Source: a virus
Direction: 5' to 3' (one strand)
DNA length: 54,182 nt
IMG/VR virus record: IMGVR_UViG_3300018421_000035
Coordinates: 1 to 54,182 of that record
Shown here: piece after piece, positions 42,313 to 49,129 of the stretch
Layout of the letters: each line of letters starts with the position of its first letter
How positions within the stretch are numbered: position 1 is the first letter of the stretch
Made by a program: the position numbers and the translations under genes
Notes under the pieces: generated by a model
What the model saw: only the letters and a program-made list of their open reading frames with translations
Told to the model about the DNA's origin: nothing
Databases searched by the model: none

Positions 42313-42518
42313 GCGTTTCTACGTTGCTGCTCTATGCGTTGTTTTTCCTCTTCCAAGTATTGCTTCAATAATGCAACATAGATGTCATATTCCCAAGGAA
42401 TTAAAGATTCAATTTCAGTTAAACTATAGTTATGATGTTGCATTAATGCAAAAGTAGTTCTATAGTAATTCTCTAGGGAATTGTGGAAGAGGGCTATGCG
42501 AAAAAATTGGACAATCCT
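42309..42518 (-). CDS. T-type tail chaperone frame, probably reached by −1 frameshift (gp51 position)
   Basis: This frame is open for 69 codons from just after a stop at 42519-42521 to TGA at 42309. It encodes FFRIALFHNSLENYYRTTFA and later ESLIPWEYDIYVALLKQYL. The WEY-x-IYV-x-LL helix and Glu/Lys/Gln-rich tail are typical of the C-terminal half of lambda GT-like tape-measure chaperones. There is no good start: the only ATG (42443) falls mid-domain. The upstream frame ends at 42494, within the overlap and close to a T TTT TTC slippery site. I therefore read it as the extension of gp26 made by −1 frameshifting. It lies in the order of T4 gene 51. Confidence 0.6.
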   Translation of the reverse strand, partial: RIVQFFRIALFHNSLENYYRTTFALMQHHNYSLTEIESLIPWEYDIYVALLKQYLEEEKQRIEQQRRNA

Positions 42519-42991
42519 TCAATTACATAATCAAACTCAACACCTGTCTTTGGATTGCTTGCCTTAATTTTATGTCGAAGAGATGGCATCGTCTCAAAAA
42601 ACTTTTGAATGTTGGCAAATTGCTTAGAACTCAATTGCTCAAGGAAATGAACAAATTCATCAATTGTTGTGGTATTGGAATCCCAAACATCTTCATCATT
42701 ATAAAGGCGGGAGATTGATTTTGCCATAAACACAAAAGTGTCGTCAATATCTTCTTGTGGATCAGAAAAACTATCAAGGTTTGGATACTTCATCTCAATC
42801 CAAAGATCATCCGAAACTTTAATCTTATTAGTGTGACCGTATGCAAATTCTACATTTACATCTTCGACATCAATAGACACTTTAACCTCAGTTACTCCAT
42901 CATCTGGGCAAGTCAGAAGAAGTTCAATAACCTCACCTACAGATTTGCCCCTAATGTTTAGGAACATGTATTCAATATCAAAAGTTGCCAA
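42494..42991 (-). CDS. gp26: gp26 C-terminal part (frame after apparent indel), 165 aa
   Basis: From the TTG at 42991 the protein reads MATFDIEYMFLNIRGKSVGEVI, the core of the T4 gp26 baseplate-assembly family (PF12322 type). An IEYxFLxxRxKSxGE block is followed by a tail-chaperone-like all-helical end. In-frame codons extend upstream to 43060 and encode ALRDIISACVLTKGFDVDS, which clearly belongs to the same domain. The TTG is therefore not the true start: the N-terminus is in the fragment 43042-43194, in another frame. gp26 acts in assembly of the tube/hub, and in T4 the gene lies beside gene 51. The end of the gene holds a slippery site. Confidence 0.72.
   Translation of the reverse strand: MATFDIEYMFLNIRGKSVGEVIELLLTCPDDGVTEVKVSIDVEDVNVEFAYGHTNKIKVSDDLWIEMKYPNLDSFSDPQEDIDDTFVFMAKSISRLYNDEDVWDSNTTTIDEFVHFLEQLSSKQFANIQKFFETMPSLRHKIKASNPKTGVEFDYVIEGLSNFFA
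42500..42506 (-). promoter_or_regulatory. Slippery heptamer T TTT TTC for −1 frameshift
   Basis: On the minus strand the zero frame of gp26 reads AAT TTT TTC GCA TAG. The heptamer T TTT TTC fits X XXY YYZ, so both tRNAs can slip back one base and re-pair with TTT codons. The −1 frame then stays open to 42309. The zero-frame stop (42494-42496) is four bases beyond the heptamer. Confidence 0.6.
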
Positions 42992-43041
42992 TGAATCAAC
43001 ATCGAATCCTTTTGTTAAGACACAAGCAGAAATAATGTCTC

Positions 43042-43194
43042 TCAGAGCATTAGCAATTTGTTATCATCTTCAGATTCTAACGCCATCAAGAGAACTTTTT
43101 CCTCTTTGACCATGAATGGTCTATATTTGATCTTCTTCTTTGTAGAAGGGACTACCAATTCATATGTTGGTGAAGTCAAGGTGGGTAAAGACAT
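43042..43194 (-). pseudogene. gp26: gp26 N-terminal fragment in shifted frame, 50 aa
   Basis: Starts ATG at 43194, eight bases after GGAG. It encodes MSLPTLTSPTYELVVPSTKK and ends DDNKLLML with TGA at 43042. This is the expected gp26 N-terminus (a leading strand block, then KKIKYRPFMVKEEKVLLMALES). Continuity with the next part requires a −1 change inside 43042-43060: LLM would then be followed by ALRDIIS. No slippery heptamer is present there. A missing base in the assembly or a true inactivating deletion are both possible, so the whole gp26 gene (42494-43194) is reported as frame-broken. Confidence 0.7.
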
Positions 43195-43222
43195 AAATTA
43201 ATCTCCAAAAATTATGCAAGTA

Positions 43223-43873
43223 TTAGGCGTTTTTCAACCGTTTAGTGTATCTAGAATATTCATAATAGAATGATGCTTGTAATCTTAATGGTTGATTAGG
43301 ACCATTAGATACGGTTAAATCATTTATTAAGTATGGGAATACATTATATAATTGGATGGTCGATTTAGAAGGAACCTTATTACTTCTATTAGAGTATTCT
43401 GGTTCTGTCTTTTCAATCGTCATGTCACAAACGTAATCTTTGTAATAACGAGTTAACATCCAATCTCTGGCAGTAATGTCTGGTATTCCAGTTTGAAAGG
43501 GGAACATATATTCTGCCCACTTATGTAGCATGTTCATAGGAAGGTGTTCATGATCCATCAAAAATGTGATGGTAAAATCCCTAAAAGTTTTAGTGTGTGC
43601 ATACTTTTGATTCATTCCAGGCATGTGCCCTTCAAAATCTCCAGTGCTGATACTAAATCCTGGGATATTAACTTCATCCGCAAGATAACTCAGTTTAGCA
43701 CCATTAGACGTGAGATCATTTCTCTCATACGTCTCTGGATTAATAACACCTTCCACCCCAAGATACACTGAAAGTGCAGCATTTGCACTAAAGTTAAATG
43801 ATATTTGGTATCGGTTAGACGCAGAAAGTCCATAAGGACCAACTATATTCGTCATAACATCGTTAATCTTCAT
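43223..43873 (-). CDS. gp54: gp54-like tail tube initiator protein, 216 aa
   Basis: The protein has tube-protein-like strands (ANAALSVYLGVEG, FEGHMPGMNQKYAHTKTFRDFTITFLMD, TGIPDITARDWMLTRYYKDYVCDMTIEK) with the helix MNMLHKWAEYMFPF between them. This resembles the tail-tube fold family (gp19/gp48/gp54). gp48 is separately coded on the plus strand, so gp54 is the better guess; T4 gp54 is longer (320 aa). A TATAAATA late octamer is 22 bases upstream. It is the first gene of the minus-strand hub operon. gp54 would be the platform on which the tail tube starts polymerising. Confidence 0.6.
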   Translation of the reverse strand: MKINDVMTNIVGPYGLSASNRYQISFNFSANAALSVYLGVEGVINPETYERNDLTSNGAKLSYLADEVNIPGFSISTGDFEGHMPGMNQKYAHTKTFRDFTITFLMDHEHLPMNMLHKWAEYMFPFQTGIPDITARDWMLTRYYKDYVCDMTIEKTEPEYSNRSNKVPSKSTIQLYNVFPYLINDLTVSNGPNQPLRLQASFYYEYSRYTKRLKNA

Positions 43874-43894
43874 CTAAATAGAGTTGGAAGAGTA

Positions 43895-43902
43895 TATTTA
43901 TA
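43895..43902 (-). promoter_or_regulatory. Late promoter octamer TATAAATA for hub operon
   Basis: An exact minus-strand match 22 bases before the gp54-like ATG, in the 45-bp gap between divergent gp54-like and gp4 genes. It would start late transcription of the hub/tape-measure operon down to the needle gene. Confidence 0.58.
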
Positions 43903-43918
43903 TTTAGCGACAATATTT

Positions 43919-44353
43919 ATGGCGTACTGTGGTAAATACAGACCATCTTATCCAAAAAAGTATAAGGGGGATCCAACAAATGTTATATACCGTTCCTTGT
44001 GGGAAAGAAAATTTATGGTTTGGTGCGATAACAACGAAAATGTTCTTGAGTGGGGAAGTGAAGAGATCATTATCCCTTATATCTCTCCTCTTGATAATCG
44101 GGTCCATCGCTACTTCCCAGATTTCTATGTCAGAGCAAGAACTAAAACTGGGGGGACTCAGAAATTTATTATCGAGATCAAACCGCTTAAGCAAACAACA
44201 CCTCCCGAAAAACAACGCCGTCGTACAAAGAGGTATATAACCGAAGTTACCACATATGCAGTTAATGAAGCAAAATGGCACGCAGCAAGAGAGTACTGTA
44301 AAGACAGAAGATGGGAATTTAAAATACTAACAGAAAAGGAGTTAAAGATATGA
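43919..44353 (+). CDS. gp4: gp4 head completion protein, 144 aa
   Basis: The protein starts MAYCGKYRPSYPKKYKGDPT and contains YRSLWERKFMVWCD, then YFPDFYV and FIIEIKP. This is the conserved layout of T4 gp4/gp50 head-completion proteins, with a TnsA-like endonuclease core: Glu in the helix, then PDF and EIKP, giving acidic residues and a lysine like E-D-ExK nucleases. A longer in-frame extension to 43805 overlaps the divergent gene and is rejected. The gene overlaps the next by ATGA. In T4 the family closes the packaged head before tail attachment. Confidence 0.87.
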   Translation: MAYCGKYRPSYPKKYKGDPTNVIYRSLWERKFMVWCDNNENVLEWGSEEIIIPYISPLDNRVHRYFPDFYVRARTKTGGTQKFIIEIKPLKQTTPPEKQRRRTKRYITEVTTYAVNEAKWHAAREYCKDRRWEFKILTEKELKI

Positions 44354-44811
44354 CAGTCATAGACGCAATAAAGAAAGAAGGGGCGAAAACCGTCTCGGCA
44401 CAAAGAAGTATTGCGTTCAATTACCTTTTCGATCATGCAAAGGATGATGTGATGGTAGGTAAATTCTACCTATTTGAATATGACCCCAAAACCAAAGTGC
44501 AATTAAGACATTGGGACAAATATCCTCTAGTTTTAATAACCACAATTTATGATGATGGGTTTATGGGGGCAAATTTCCATTATACTACACAAAAACAAAG
44601 AATGATCCTTGCTAAAAAGTTTCTAAATAGCAAGGTAACCATTCCAATGAAATTGCTACATAGATATATTATAAAGAGAGCAGATAACTTATTCTTTGAA
44701 GTTCCAGATAAAGAATTAGTAGAATTTGCTGCTTTGCCTATAGAGGAATTTCGTGATAGCAAAAATAGATTTGTTAGTGCAAACAAAGTCCAATCAGGAA
44801 ACCGCAGATAA
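44350..44811 (+). CDS. Conserved T4-like protein of unknown function, 153 aa
   Basis: The protein starts MTVIDAIKKEGAKTVSAQRS. Its centre is KFYLFEYDPKTKVQLRHWDK, then YPLVLITTIYDD, then GANFHYTTQKQRMILAKKFL. The pattern (Tyr/Phe-rich strand, D-x-x-P-L-V, then N-x-H-Y-T) looks like a small virion or head/tail-joining protein of T4-like phages, but I cannot name it. It is coupled at both ends (ATGA with gp4; TAATG with gp48). By T4 gene order (3-2-4-53) a neck or DNA-end role is conceivable. Confidence 0.72.
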   Translation: MTVIDAIKKEGAKTVSAQRSIAFNYLFDHAKDDVMVGKFYLFEYDPKTKVQLRHWDKYPLVLITTIYDDGFMGANFHYTTQKQRMILAKKFLNSKVTIPMKLLHRYIIKRADNLFFEVPDKELVEFAALPIEEFRDSKNRFVSANKVQSGNRR

Positions 44812-45860
44812 TGGCAGAAGCAAGATACAGATACCCAAGAAGCACAATATCTCAAACGGGATTTTATATTTCGTTTGTGGCATATGATTATAGTGCCGCA
44901 CCACAAATTGGACAAGGAAATATACGATCTGCAATCTCTCGCCAAGGTGGTTCTGCTTTGGCAGGAACAACTTTAGATAATTTTGAACAAAGCACTTTTA
45001 CAGAAACAATCAAAACGAATTACGGCAACAAATCAACTGGAGAAGGTGATGCCTCTGGAAAAGGTTCTGTCTCTCTTTATGTTCCTCAGTCATTAGAATA
45101 CAGTTACGGTGCTAACTGGAAATCAGTTCAATTTGGTGCATTGGGTTCTGCCTTTGGAAGTAGCAGTATGGCAGATTTGGCAACACAAGCAGCAAAAGTT
45201 GGGGGAATTACAGCAGCAACGGTTCTTGGAGATGTAGTCGGTGGTCTTTTAGAAACAATCCCCAAAACAAGCGGTGTTGACACTGATAGTTTTCTAGGAG
45301 CAGCGTTTGGTGTTACCTTTAACGATAACACACTGCAAACCTTTGATAAGATGGAAACCAGAAACTTTGAATTTAGGTATATTCTGGTAGCAAGAGATGC
45401 AGAGGAAGAAGTAGAGATTAAGAAGATCATCAAATTCTTCAAAATTGCAATGCACCCAAGTTCTAAGTCAAATAAGAAGAATAATACTATATTCTTAGGA
45501 TATCCTTATATTTTCAGAATTATCCCAAGTGGATACAAGAGTTCACTTTCTACAAAAAGTGGTGGGCAGATCAAGGCAGGTTCAGAAACTCCAGATTTGG
45601 CATCATTCTTGCCAAATACTAGATATTGTGCCCTAAAATCAATGAATGTAAATTACACTCCCAATAATGTAATTTCATTGACTCCTGGTAGTTTTGTAAC
45701 CGCAGTGACACTTTCACTTTCATTCACAGAACTCACCAACCTCGTAAGAGAAGATATTGAAGATTTTGAAGACACTCAAGATATGGACGGCATCTCGTTC
45801 AGTGCTAGATCTGAACAGTCCCAACGTGAATCTGATGGTTATTACGGTCCTGCATTCTAA
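44811..45860 (+). CDS. gp48: gp48 baseplate tail tube cap, 349 aa
   Basis: The size (T4 364 aa) and context fit, and so do the blocks ISRQGGSALAGTTLDNFEQS, GVTFNDNTLQTFDKMETRNF and FKIAMHPSSKSNKKNNTIFLGYP. These are typical of the gp48 tube-cap family, which caps the baseplate and seeds the tail tube. A Ser/Gly-rich stretch and a short hydrophobic segment (residues about 107-150) separate the halves. The protein ends in acidic residues (DLVREDIEDFEDTQDMDG). It lies between the 153-aa protein and gp53 on the plus strand, whereas the gp54-like partner is on the opposite strand. Confidence 0.8.
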   Translation: MAEARYRYPRSTISQTGFYISFVAYDYSAAPQIGQGNIRSAISRQGGSALAGTTLDNFEQSTFTETIKTNYGNKSTGEGDASGKGSVSLYVPQSLEYSYGANWKSVQFGALGSAFGSSSMADLATQAAKVGGITAATVLGDVVGGLLETIPKTSGVDTDSFLGAAFGVTFNDNTLQTFDKMETRNFEFRYILVARDAEEEVEIKKIIKFFKIAMHPSSKSNKKNNTIFLGYPYIFRIIPSGYKSSLSTKSGGQIKAGSETPDLASFLPNTRYCALKSMNVNYTPNNVISLTPGSFVTAVTLSLSFTELTNLVREDIEDFEDTQDMDGISFSARSEQSQRESDGYYGPAF

Positions 45861-45865
45861 AACAA

Positions 45866-46489
45866 ATGTCATACTTTAACAGAATCCCAGACATTCTTTA
45901 CTTAAAATACGACAAAAATCCATATGATGGAACTTATATTCGTATCAAAAACATTTTTGGTCGAATTAAGGTTGTCGATGACGTTTTAGCGGGATCAACC
46001 GTTTTTAACGACTATTTTGTCTCTGATGAGGAGCGACCAGATACCATTTCTTTTGATTATTATGGAGATCCTGGTTATGATTGGGTCATTATGCTGATAA
46101 ACAATATCAGAAACTTGTACGAGGATTGGCCAAGGAATACACTTTCTCTAAATGAGTACATCAATAAAAAATACGTAGATCCTGACGCTATCCACCATTA
46201 CGAAACCGTAGAACAGTTATTTAAAGGAAGAACCATTTTAAATGGTGGTATTGAAGTTGGAGAATCCTTCAGATTCATCGATCCACTTGGAAATCAAAGA
46301 ACTGCAGCAGAATCCAGGATTGGGGTAACCAACTATTTGTACGAAACCCGCAGAAATGACGAAAAAAAGCAAATCTACATTTTGAAACCAGAATTGCTAG
46401 AGGACTTTTTAAACATCTTTGAGAAAGAGATGAAATTTACCCCTAGCACTGAATTCGTCACAGAATCTTTAAAACTGTCAAATAATTAA
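45866..46489 (+). CDS. gp53: gp53 baseplate wedge protein, 207 aa
   Basis: The start MSYFNRIPDILYLKYDKNPY and the block RPDTISFDYYGDPGYDWVIMLINN are diagnostic of the gp53/LysM-like wedge family. YFNRIPD opens the protein, and PDxISxxxYGDPxxWW-like strands follow. In T4 gp53 wraps around the wedge dome and holds wedges together. The gene is the last of the plus-strand block. Its stop overlaps the convergent minus-strand gene by four bases. Confidence 0.92.
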   Translation: MSYFNRIPDILYLKYDKNPYDGTYIRIKNIFGRIKVVDDVLAGSTVFNDYFVSDEERPDTISFDYYGDPGYDWVIMLINNIRNLYEDWPRNTLSLNEYINKKYVDPDAIHHYETVEQLFKGRTILNGGIEVGESFRFIDPLGNQRTAAESRIGVTNYLYETRRNDEKKQIYILKPELLEDFLNIFEKEMKFTPSTEFVTESLKLSNN

Positions 46490-46800
46490 TCACGTTGTCT
46501 CCAATCATCAGGTTTGTCTTGTTTGAACCACTCTACAATTTCATCTGCACTTTCAAATTTGCTTTTGTGGTTTGATGGGTCTGGGTCTCCTAGACCCATT
46601 TTGTTCATGAAATCGTCCAGAGAACCTTCTTCTGCTGGATTTGCCGCAATGCGTCTTGCCCTTGTGAGCATTTCTCTAGCAGACCCATTCGCCTTTGCTA
46701 ACTTGTCTGCCCAAATCATGTCCTCAAGTTGAACCTCTTCTCCATTTACAATTCTAGAACAAATAAACTCCAGACGGAGGCGATACTGCGTCGATAACAT
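46486..46800 (-). CDS. Conserved protein of unknown function, 104 aa
   Basis: A helical, acidic protein (MLSTQYRLRLEFICSRIVNG, then DDFMNKMGLGDPDP and DEIVEWFKQDKPDDW). The ATG at 46800 is preferred over the one at 46815, because the late octamer at 46824-46831 would leave no leader for the latter and GGTGGG lies upstream of the former. There is no membrane span or metal site. It is placed between gp53 and gp32 and transcribed late. No family recognised. Confidence 0.65.
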   Translation of the reverse strand: MLSTQYRLRLEFICSRIVNGEEVQLEDMIWADKLAKANGSAREMLTRARRIAANPAEEGSLDDFMNKMGLGDPDPSNHKSKFESADEIVEWFKQDKPDDWRQRD

Positions 46801-46823
46801 AAAAATGCCCACCATTACTGGAT

Positions 46824-46831
46824 TATTTATG
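46824..46831 (-). promoter_or_regulatory. Late promoter octamer CATAAATA
   Basis: A seven-of-eight minus-strand match to TATAAATA, 24 bases before the chosen ATG of the 104-aa gene. Confidence 0.45.
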
Positions 46832-46857
46832 ATCGACCCTTTTGACCAAATTTTTGG

Positions 46858-46881
46858 CGGGATTTTTTTCCCGACTTTTTT
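46858..46881 (+). terminator. Possible plus-strand terminator after gp53
   Basis: CGGGA, a T-rich loop and TCCCG are followed by six T residues on the plus strand. It lies 370 bases beyond gp53, across the minus-strand 104-aa gene, and could stop plus-strand transcripts before gp32. The stem is only five pairs. Confidence 0.35.
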
Positions 46882-46911
46882 GTAACTAAAAAGTGATTTT
46901 CGTTTTGGGAC

Positions 46912-46940
46912 AAAAAAAAGGGATCCTTTTCAGGACCCCC
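46912..46940 (-). terminator. Rho-independent terminator after gp32
   Basis: On the minus strand GGGGTCCT and AGGATCCC form an 8-bp stem (one G-U) closed by a GAAA loop, followed by eight U residues. It lies nine bases past the gp32 stop and is a strong intrinsic terminator. Confidence 0.85.
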
Positions 46941-46947
46941 TTCTCTA

Positions 46948-47850
46948 TCAGAACTCTTCGTTGGCGAGAGAGTCGAAGTAACTGTAGGTGTCGTCACTAG
47001 CGTTGGCAGCAACAGCAGTCAACTCTTGCTTCAACTCTTGAGGCACAGGAGGTGCTTCATAGCGAGGAGTAGGAGCACCGAAGTCCATCTCTTCATCACG
47101 AACTTCAGCAGCAACAGGACGACCACTCAGCACAGCATTGAGTCGTGCCTGAAGTTCAGCATACGTTTTGAAACTCTTTGCGTCGGTGAACTCACGAAGG
47201 TCGTGGAGTTGATCATAGATCTGCTTCAGTTCAGCATCACCAAATCCACCAAGGACAGAGGGACGAGCAAAGGAAGAAGAATCGTAGTTCCAGAAACCAG
47301 CAACCTTCTTGATACGCAGGTTGAAATCAGCACCTTGCCAGAAGTCAAATGGATCAATTGATTCTTGATCACCAAACTCAGGTTGCATTGCTTCGTTGAT
47401 CTTATCAAAGATCTTCTTGCCAAACTTGTAAAGCATAACCTTGCCTTCGTTCTGAGGATTGGCAGGATCCTTGAGAACATAGATGTTTGCATAGTAAGAC
47501 AGTTTACGCTTCTGCTTACGAGCAACTTCTTTATCGCTATCAAGTCCACTATTCCAGAGTTGACGATTCAGTTCTGCAATAGGATCTTGCTGTCCAATGG
47601 TGGTGAGAGAGTTCTCAATGTACCAACCACCAGGACCCTGGAAGGCATGGGACCAGACCTTTGCCCATGGCAGTTCATTGCCCTCTGCCACAGGGAGGAA
47701 GCGAATTACAGCACTACCGACGTTATCTTTGCCCATGGCAGGTTTCCAGATGCGATCGTCGATATAACCTGATTTACCTTCAGTTTTGTTCAGTTCTGCG
47801 GTCAACTTGCTGAGCAGGGAACCTTTGGACTTCAGGGATTCGAAAGACAT
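46948..47850 (-). CDS. gp32: gp32 single-stranded DNA-binding protein, 300 aa
   Basis: The N-terminal MSFESLKSKGSLLSKLTAEL resembles the T4 gp32 B-domain (LAST-like KRKST motif region). Residues 40-190 are the OB-fold core (AVIRFLPVAEGNELPWAKV, YYANIYVLKDPANPQNEG, FDFWQGADFNLRI). The C-terminus is acidic (DDTYSYFDSLANEEF), as in the A-domain that binds partners. The protein has no cysteine at all, so the zinc finger of T4 gp32 (His and three Cys) is missing. The start has GGAG eight bases upstream. A host-type promoter upstream and a terminator downstream make it an independent early/middle unit. Confidence 0.92.
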   Translation of the reverse strand: MSFESLKSKGSLLSKLTAELNKTEGKSGYIDDRIWKPAMGKDNVGSAVIRFLPVAEGNELPWAKVWSHAFQGPGGWYIENSLTTIGQQDPIAELNRQLWNSGLDSDKEVARKQKRKLSYYANIYVLKDPANPQNEGKVMLYKFGKKIFDKINEAMQPEFGDQESIDPFDFWQGADFNLRIKKVAGFWNYDSSSFARPSVLGGFGDAELKQIYDQLHDLREFTDAKSFKTYAELQARLNAVLSGRPVAAEVRDEEMDFGAPTPRYEAPPVPQELKQELTAVAANASDDTYSYFDSLANEEF

Positions 47851-47903
47851 TTGTATTCTCCGTATTAGTTGGATTGGTTGGATTGTGTCGTATTGACTGG
47901 ATT

Positions 47904-47932
47904 ATCATAGCAAGGGGGGAGGGTCTTGTCAA
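47904..47932 (-). promoter_or_regulatory. Host-type promoter for gp32, -35 in hairpin at gp33 stop
   Basis: Minus strand TTGACA (47932-47927), 17 bp, TATGAT (47909-47904). The -35 spans the loop of GAGGGT-N7-ACCCTC (47919-47937). The TGA stop codon of gp33 (47929-47931) is part of the TTGACA. The transcript would start about 50 bases before the gp32 ATG. Confidence 0.72.
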
Positions 47933-48276
47933 CCCTCTTCTGCTTCAAGAGTTTCTCTGAGGGAATCGACCGCTTGCTTGGCAAGACGAAACACCTCTGG
48001 TCCTACTTGACTGGTAGGTATTCCCATTTGCTTGGCAGCAATTCGGAAATTCTCCTTCACCATTTCACTGTCATCATCATCTGAAAGCATGACCCTAGTA
48101 TATAGTATCTGTTGTTTTTCGACAAGAGTATCCATGTCGTCAAACATTTGCAACTTCTCTTCCTTTGAAAGATCTGCAAAGCGATACATTTTTTGAGTCA
48201 CATCTCGATACAATCGATACATGACTTCTGCTTCTCTTTTAACTATCTCCGAAGAGAATAAATTCTTATCATTCAT
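47929..48276 (-). CDS. gp33: gp33 late-transcription accessory protein, 115 aa
   Basis: Matches T4 gp33 in size (112 aa) and position beside gp59 and gp32. It is a short, strongly charged helical protein with a Met-rich helix around residues 15-40 (REAEVMYRLYRDVTQKMYRF). In T4, gp33 bridges host RNA polymerase (beta flap) and the sliding clamp to activate late promoters. The late octamers seen in this window fit that. The ATG overlaps the gp59 stop (ATGA). The TGA lies within the promoter of gp32. Confidence 0.85.
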   Translation of the reverse strand: MNDKNLFSSEIVKREAEVMYRLYRDVTQKMYRFADLSKEEKLQMFDDMDTLVEKQQILYTRVMLSDDDDSEMVKENFRIAAKQMGIPTSQVGPEVFRLAKQAVDSLRETLEAEEG

Positions 48277-48854
48277 AAGTGTTCTGCTACAATTTGTTTT
48301 GCTTTTGAAGTTTCATAGTTGACGAAGGGATCATACTTCTTTATCATTTTTGACATGCGTTTCCAAATCACATCATCACCAATAATTGTATCATACCTAC
48401 TGGCAAAATTGGTAATCCTATTTAAAAGAACCAATGTCTCTAGCATAATATGACCACCAAGGTACATCCTCAATGCCTTTGAATGAGTGCCCCTCTCACA
48501 TTGAAGCGACTTATTAAGGGACTCACATTCATTCATAATATTTTCCAAATCCGTCTTGAACAAATAAGTTATACTCTGCTGCCTTCTTTTCCACTCAACT
48601 AAATTTGAGGGATTCATATTTTTAATATAGAAGTTAGAGTTAACTACAAAATTTGATACAAAAAATTCTACGACATCATTTTCATTGTACTGTCCACCAA
48701 GACGTTCAAAGAAATAGATGTCGTTTCTTTTTTGAAAAGATTCTTTTGAAACTCTGTTGAGTTTAGTTTTTTCATACCGAAAATAATCGTACCTGTCCGT
48801 TGTAAAATGTGTTTTAATTGCAACGTAGGTAAGATACACTTCAAAAGCAGACAT
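48273..48854 (-). CDS. gp59: gp59 helicase loader, 193 aa
   Basis: The sequence begins MSAFEVYLTYVAIKTHFTTD and continues RYDYFRYEKTKLNRVSKESF. This is the gp59 helicase-assembly family pattern: LYLAlKxHFtxxxYDyfKYn. The C-terminal half is helical with Tyr/Phe residues. gp59 binds forked DNA and gp32 and loads the gp41 helicase, so its position next to gp32 is functionally coherent. T4 gp59 is 217 aa. It is coupled to gp33. Confidence 0.9.
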   Translation of the reverse strand: MSAFEVYLTYVAIKTHFTTDRYDYFRYEKTKLNRVSKESFQKRNDIYFFERLGGQYNENDVVEFFVSNFVVNSNFYIKNMNPSNLVEWKRRQQSITYLFKTDLENIMNECESLNKSLQCERGTHSKALRMYLGGHIMLETLVLLNRITNFASRYDTIIGDDVIWKRMSKMIKKYDPFVNYETSKAKQIVAEHL

Positions 48855-48856
48855 AA

Positions 48857-49129
48857 TTAAATAGGAAGTACACCTCTGGTTGTTTTCTTGATGTAGTTGA
48901 GGCGGGTTGCCTCTGCTTTAATTTTTTCTTTCAATGACGGTGCGATCAACTTAACAACGGACTCAACTTCAAGGTCTTTTGCCTCACAGAAATCTACGAT
49001 AGCATCAATATAGTTGAGTGTTTTATTGCTGTCTTTCACAATGTTTTCAATTGTCATTGAAAACTTATTCTTATCCATAAAGTTGTCATCAATTAACTGA
49101 TCAATGTTTTTGTTTGGTTTAATGGGCAT
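48857..49129 (-). CDS. Small helical protein, possible late-transcription coactivator type, 90 aa
   Basis: The core (FSMTIENIVKDSNKTLNYIDAI, then DLEVESVVKLIAPSLKEKIKAEATRL) is the small helical pattern found in many T4-like marine phages, sometimes annotated as a late-transcription coactivator. I rely on memory for that label. The ATG at 49129 is chosen over the TTG at 49144. It overlaps the nuclease gene by 11 bp. gp33 is separately identified, so a second coactivator role is uncertain. No enzyme motif. Confidence 0.55.
   Translation of the reverse strand: MPIKPNKNIDQLIDDNFMDKNKFSMTIENIVKDSNKTLNYIDAIVDFCEAKDLEVESVVKLIAPSLKEKIKAEATRLNYIKKTTRGVLPI

Noticed and set aside
43805-43918. N-terminal extension of gp4 to 43805
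   Set aside because: It overlaps the divergent gp54-like gene and its late promoter; the family normally starts at MAYCGKYRP-type residues.
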